Origin: SLRI01 sp964528705
Lineage (GTDB): Bacteria; Pseudomonadota; Alphaproteobacteria; Geminicoccales; Geminicoccaceae
Direction of reading: 5' to 3'
Length of the DNA: 6,771 bases
Assembly (NCBI GenBank): GCA_964528705.1
Contig: CAZGUW010000264.1
Span: forward strand, 1-6,771
Shown: positions 5,813 through 6,771 of the stretch, in pieces
Position numbering within the stretch: position 1 is the stretch's first letter
Layout of the letters: every line of letters begins with the position of its first letter
The notes under the pieces: generated by a model
Seen by the model: the letters and a program-made list of their open reading frames with translations, nothing else
Databases searched by the model: none
What the model was told of the DNA's origin: nothing
Program-made: the position numbers and the translations under genes

Positions 5813-6561
5813 GCGGGCGAGTAGAGGGACGGATTGCCCTCGTTCTCGGCGGGGCGCGGGGCATCGGCGCCGGCATCGCCGAAAGGCTCGCCGAGGACGG
5901 GGCCAGGGTCGTCGTCGGCGACCGCCGGGCCGAGCTCGGCGAAGCGACGGCGAAGCGCATCGGCGGCAGCTTCGTCGCCTGCGACGTGGGTGACCCCGAA
6001 GCGATCCGGGCCGCGGTCGACGACACCGTGGCGCGCCACGGCCGGCTCGACATCCTGGCGCAGAACGCCGGCATCTTCCCGATGAACGACGTCGTCGACA
6101 TCCCGGTCGAGGAATGGGACCAGGTGCTCGCCGTCAACCTCCGCGGCTGCTTCGTGGCGACCCAGGCGGCCCTGCGCCACATGCGCGAGGCCCGCTACGG
6201 GCGGATCATCCTCACCTCCTCGATCACCGGTCCCCGCGTCGTGCCGCCCGGCCACGCGCACTACGCCGCCAGCAAGGCCGGCATCAACGGCTTCATCAAG
6301 GCGGCAGCGCTGGAGAACGCCGGCTTCGGCATCACCGTCAACGGCGTCGAGCCCGGCAACATCCTGACCGAGGGCGTGCAGACCGAGCGCTCGCCCGCGT
6401 ACATCGCCAGCATGGTGGCCGCGATCCCGATGGGCGAGCTCGGCACGCCGCGCGACATAGGCAACGCCGTCCTCTTCCTCGCCTCCGACGAGGCCCGCTA
6501 CATCACCGGCACCACCATCATCGTCGACGGCGGCCAGTTGTTGCCGGAGGGTAAGGCGTGA
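5809..6561 (+). CDS. Short-chain dehydrogenase/reductase (classical SDR, NAD-type)
   Basis: This is a 250-residue classical SDR, cytoplasmic and normally tetrameric. The cofactor motif is GGARGIG at 14-20. Asp38 at the end of beta-2 (VVVGDRR) indicates NAD(H) over NADP(H). Asp60 contacts adenine. QNAG at 86-89 stands for the usual NNAG. Catalytic residues are Asn110, Ser138, Tyr152 and Lys156 (YAASK). EPGNILTEG at 181-189 covers the substrate lid start, and the C-terminus VDGGQLLPE resembles UcpA-like SDRs. AGGGAGG ends 7 nt before the ATG, and the start overlaps the SelA-like stop (ATGA), so the two are surely co-expressed. In this setting it probably oxidises a sugar, polyol or sugar acid hydroxyl before the SelA-like step, or reduces a keto product after it. 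The order of reactions and the substrate cannot be read from sequence. Confidence 0.93.
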   Translation: MSGRVEGRIALVLGGARGIGAGIAERLAEDGARVVVGDRRAELGEATAKRIGGSFVACDVGDPEAIRAAVDDTVARHGRLDILAQNAGIFPMNDVVDIPVEEWDQVLAVNLRGCFVATQAALRHMREARYGRIILTSSITGPRVVPPGHAHYAASKAGINGFIKAAALENAGFGITVNGVEPGNILTEGVQTERSPAYIASMVAAIPMGELGTPRDIGNAVLFLASDEARYITGTTIIVDGGQLLPEGKA

Positions 6562-6698
6562 GCATTTTTTGCCTGCTCGTCGCTAGAGAAAGAGCAACGA
6601 CGGCACGTTGATCTCTGTCGAGCTTTGCCGGACAATGCCCATGATTTGTTTGTTCATGACCGCGGCGTTTCAGCGGTCGGCGATGATTGGACAGGGCG
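6562..6698. other. Gene-free, GC-poor stretch after the dehydrogenase
   Basis: GC over 6561-6660 is about 49% by hand count, against about 70% in the genes before it and 68% over 6661-6771. It opens with a T6 run at 6565-6570, 3 nt after the stop. It contains three small dyads: 6577-6600; CATGA/TCATG at 6640-6658; and GACCGC/GCGGTC at 6658-6678 with a 9-nt loop. No coding region, RNA gene or complete mobile element is recognisable. It may be ordinary spacer holding a transcription end, or the edge of inserted DNA. Confidence 0.6.
6577..6600 (+). terminator. Weak hairpin downstream of the dehydrogenase
   Basis: TCGTCGCT at 6577-6584 pairs with AGCAACGA at 6593-6600, 8 bp with one C-A mismatch and an 8-nt loop AGAGAAAG. 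It sits 15 nt after the stop of the last gene in the plus-strand cluster. It is not followed by a T-run (the T6 run at 6565-6570 precedes it), so it is at best a weak or Rho-assisted end, or an mRNA 3'-stabilising fold. Confidence 0.25.
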
Positions 6699-6771
6699 AT
6701 GCGGCTCATTGTCGAGATCCGGGGCGGACAGGTCTGGCGGCGGCTCGATGACGCGACAGGCGCAGCACTGC
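6699..6771 (+). CDS. Possible start of an unrecognised gene, cut by window end
   Basis: An ATG at 6699 opens a frame of 24 codons with no stop to the window end, beginning MRLIVEIRGGQVWRRL. An in-frame TGA at 6684 limits upstream extension, and a TTG at 6687 is the only other start. ACAGGG lies about 3 nt before the ATG, so its spacing is poor. The alternation MRLIVEIRGG looks like a beta-strand start, but the piece is too short to assign a family, and a chance opening in GC-rich DNA is possible. Confidence 0.25.
   Translation, partial: MRLIVEIRGGQVWRRLDDATGAAL

Noticed and set aside
6518..6709. A 63-residue minus-strand frame over the GC-poor stretch
   Set aside because: It overlaps the end of the dehydrogenase, has no recognisable domain and no ribosome site I could identify.

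Overview
The window is GC-rich (about 70% by eye in the genes), densely packed, uses GTG as well as ATG starts, and has ATGA gene overlaps. This suits a high-GC proteobacterium, most likely an alphaproteobacterium (Hyphomicrobiales or Rhodospirillales type). That placement rests on composition and protein style only.

Layout. Positions 1-83 hold 2.7 copies of a 31-nt tandem repeat that runs into the 3' end of the first gene. Positions 56-3610, minus strand, are a complete CUT2 (ribose/Rbs-type) sugar ABC importer, transcribed in the order periplasmic binding protein, double ATPase, membrane permease. Positions 3611-3780 are a divergent intergenic region. It has a good promoter candidate for the importer (TTGACA, 17-nt spacer, GATTGT) and two short direct-repeat pairs that may be operators. 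Positions 3781-6561, plus strand, are a tight four-gene cluster: two overlapping CrcB/Fluc fluoride-channel genes, a SelA-like (DgaE-type) PLP enzyme, and a short-chain dehydrogenase that overlaps the PLP gene by ATGA. Positions 6562-6771 contain no recognised gene. The first 100 nt drop to about 49% GC, and a possible partial reading frame runs off the window end.

Working together. The importer, SelA-like enzyme and dehydrogenase look like a divergent uptake-and-catabolism locus for a sugar, amino sugar or sugar acid. DgaE, a characterised enzyme of this SelA-like group, eliminates ammonia from D-glucosaminate-6-phosphate to give a 2-keto-3-deoxy acid. The dehydrogenase would perform an NAD-linked oxidation or reduction. 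No kinase, aldolase or regulator is visible, so the substrate cannot be named.

The most notable feature is the pair of fluoride-channel genes at the head of the catabolic cluster. The two proteins have opposite predicted membrane charge bias, and each departs from the pore signature at different positions. This points to an obligate antiparallel heterodimer. No fluoride riboswitch is recognisable upstream, so the pair may be controlled with the catabolic genes.
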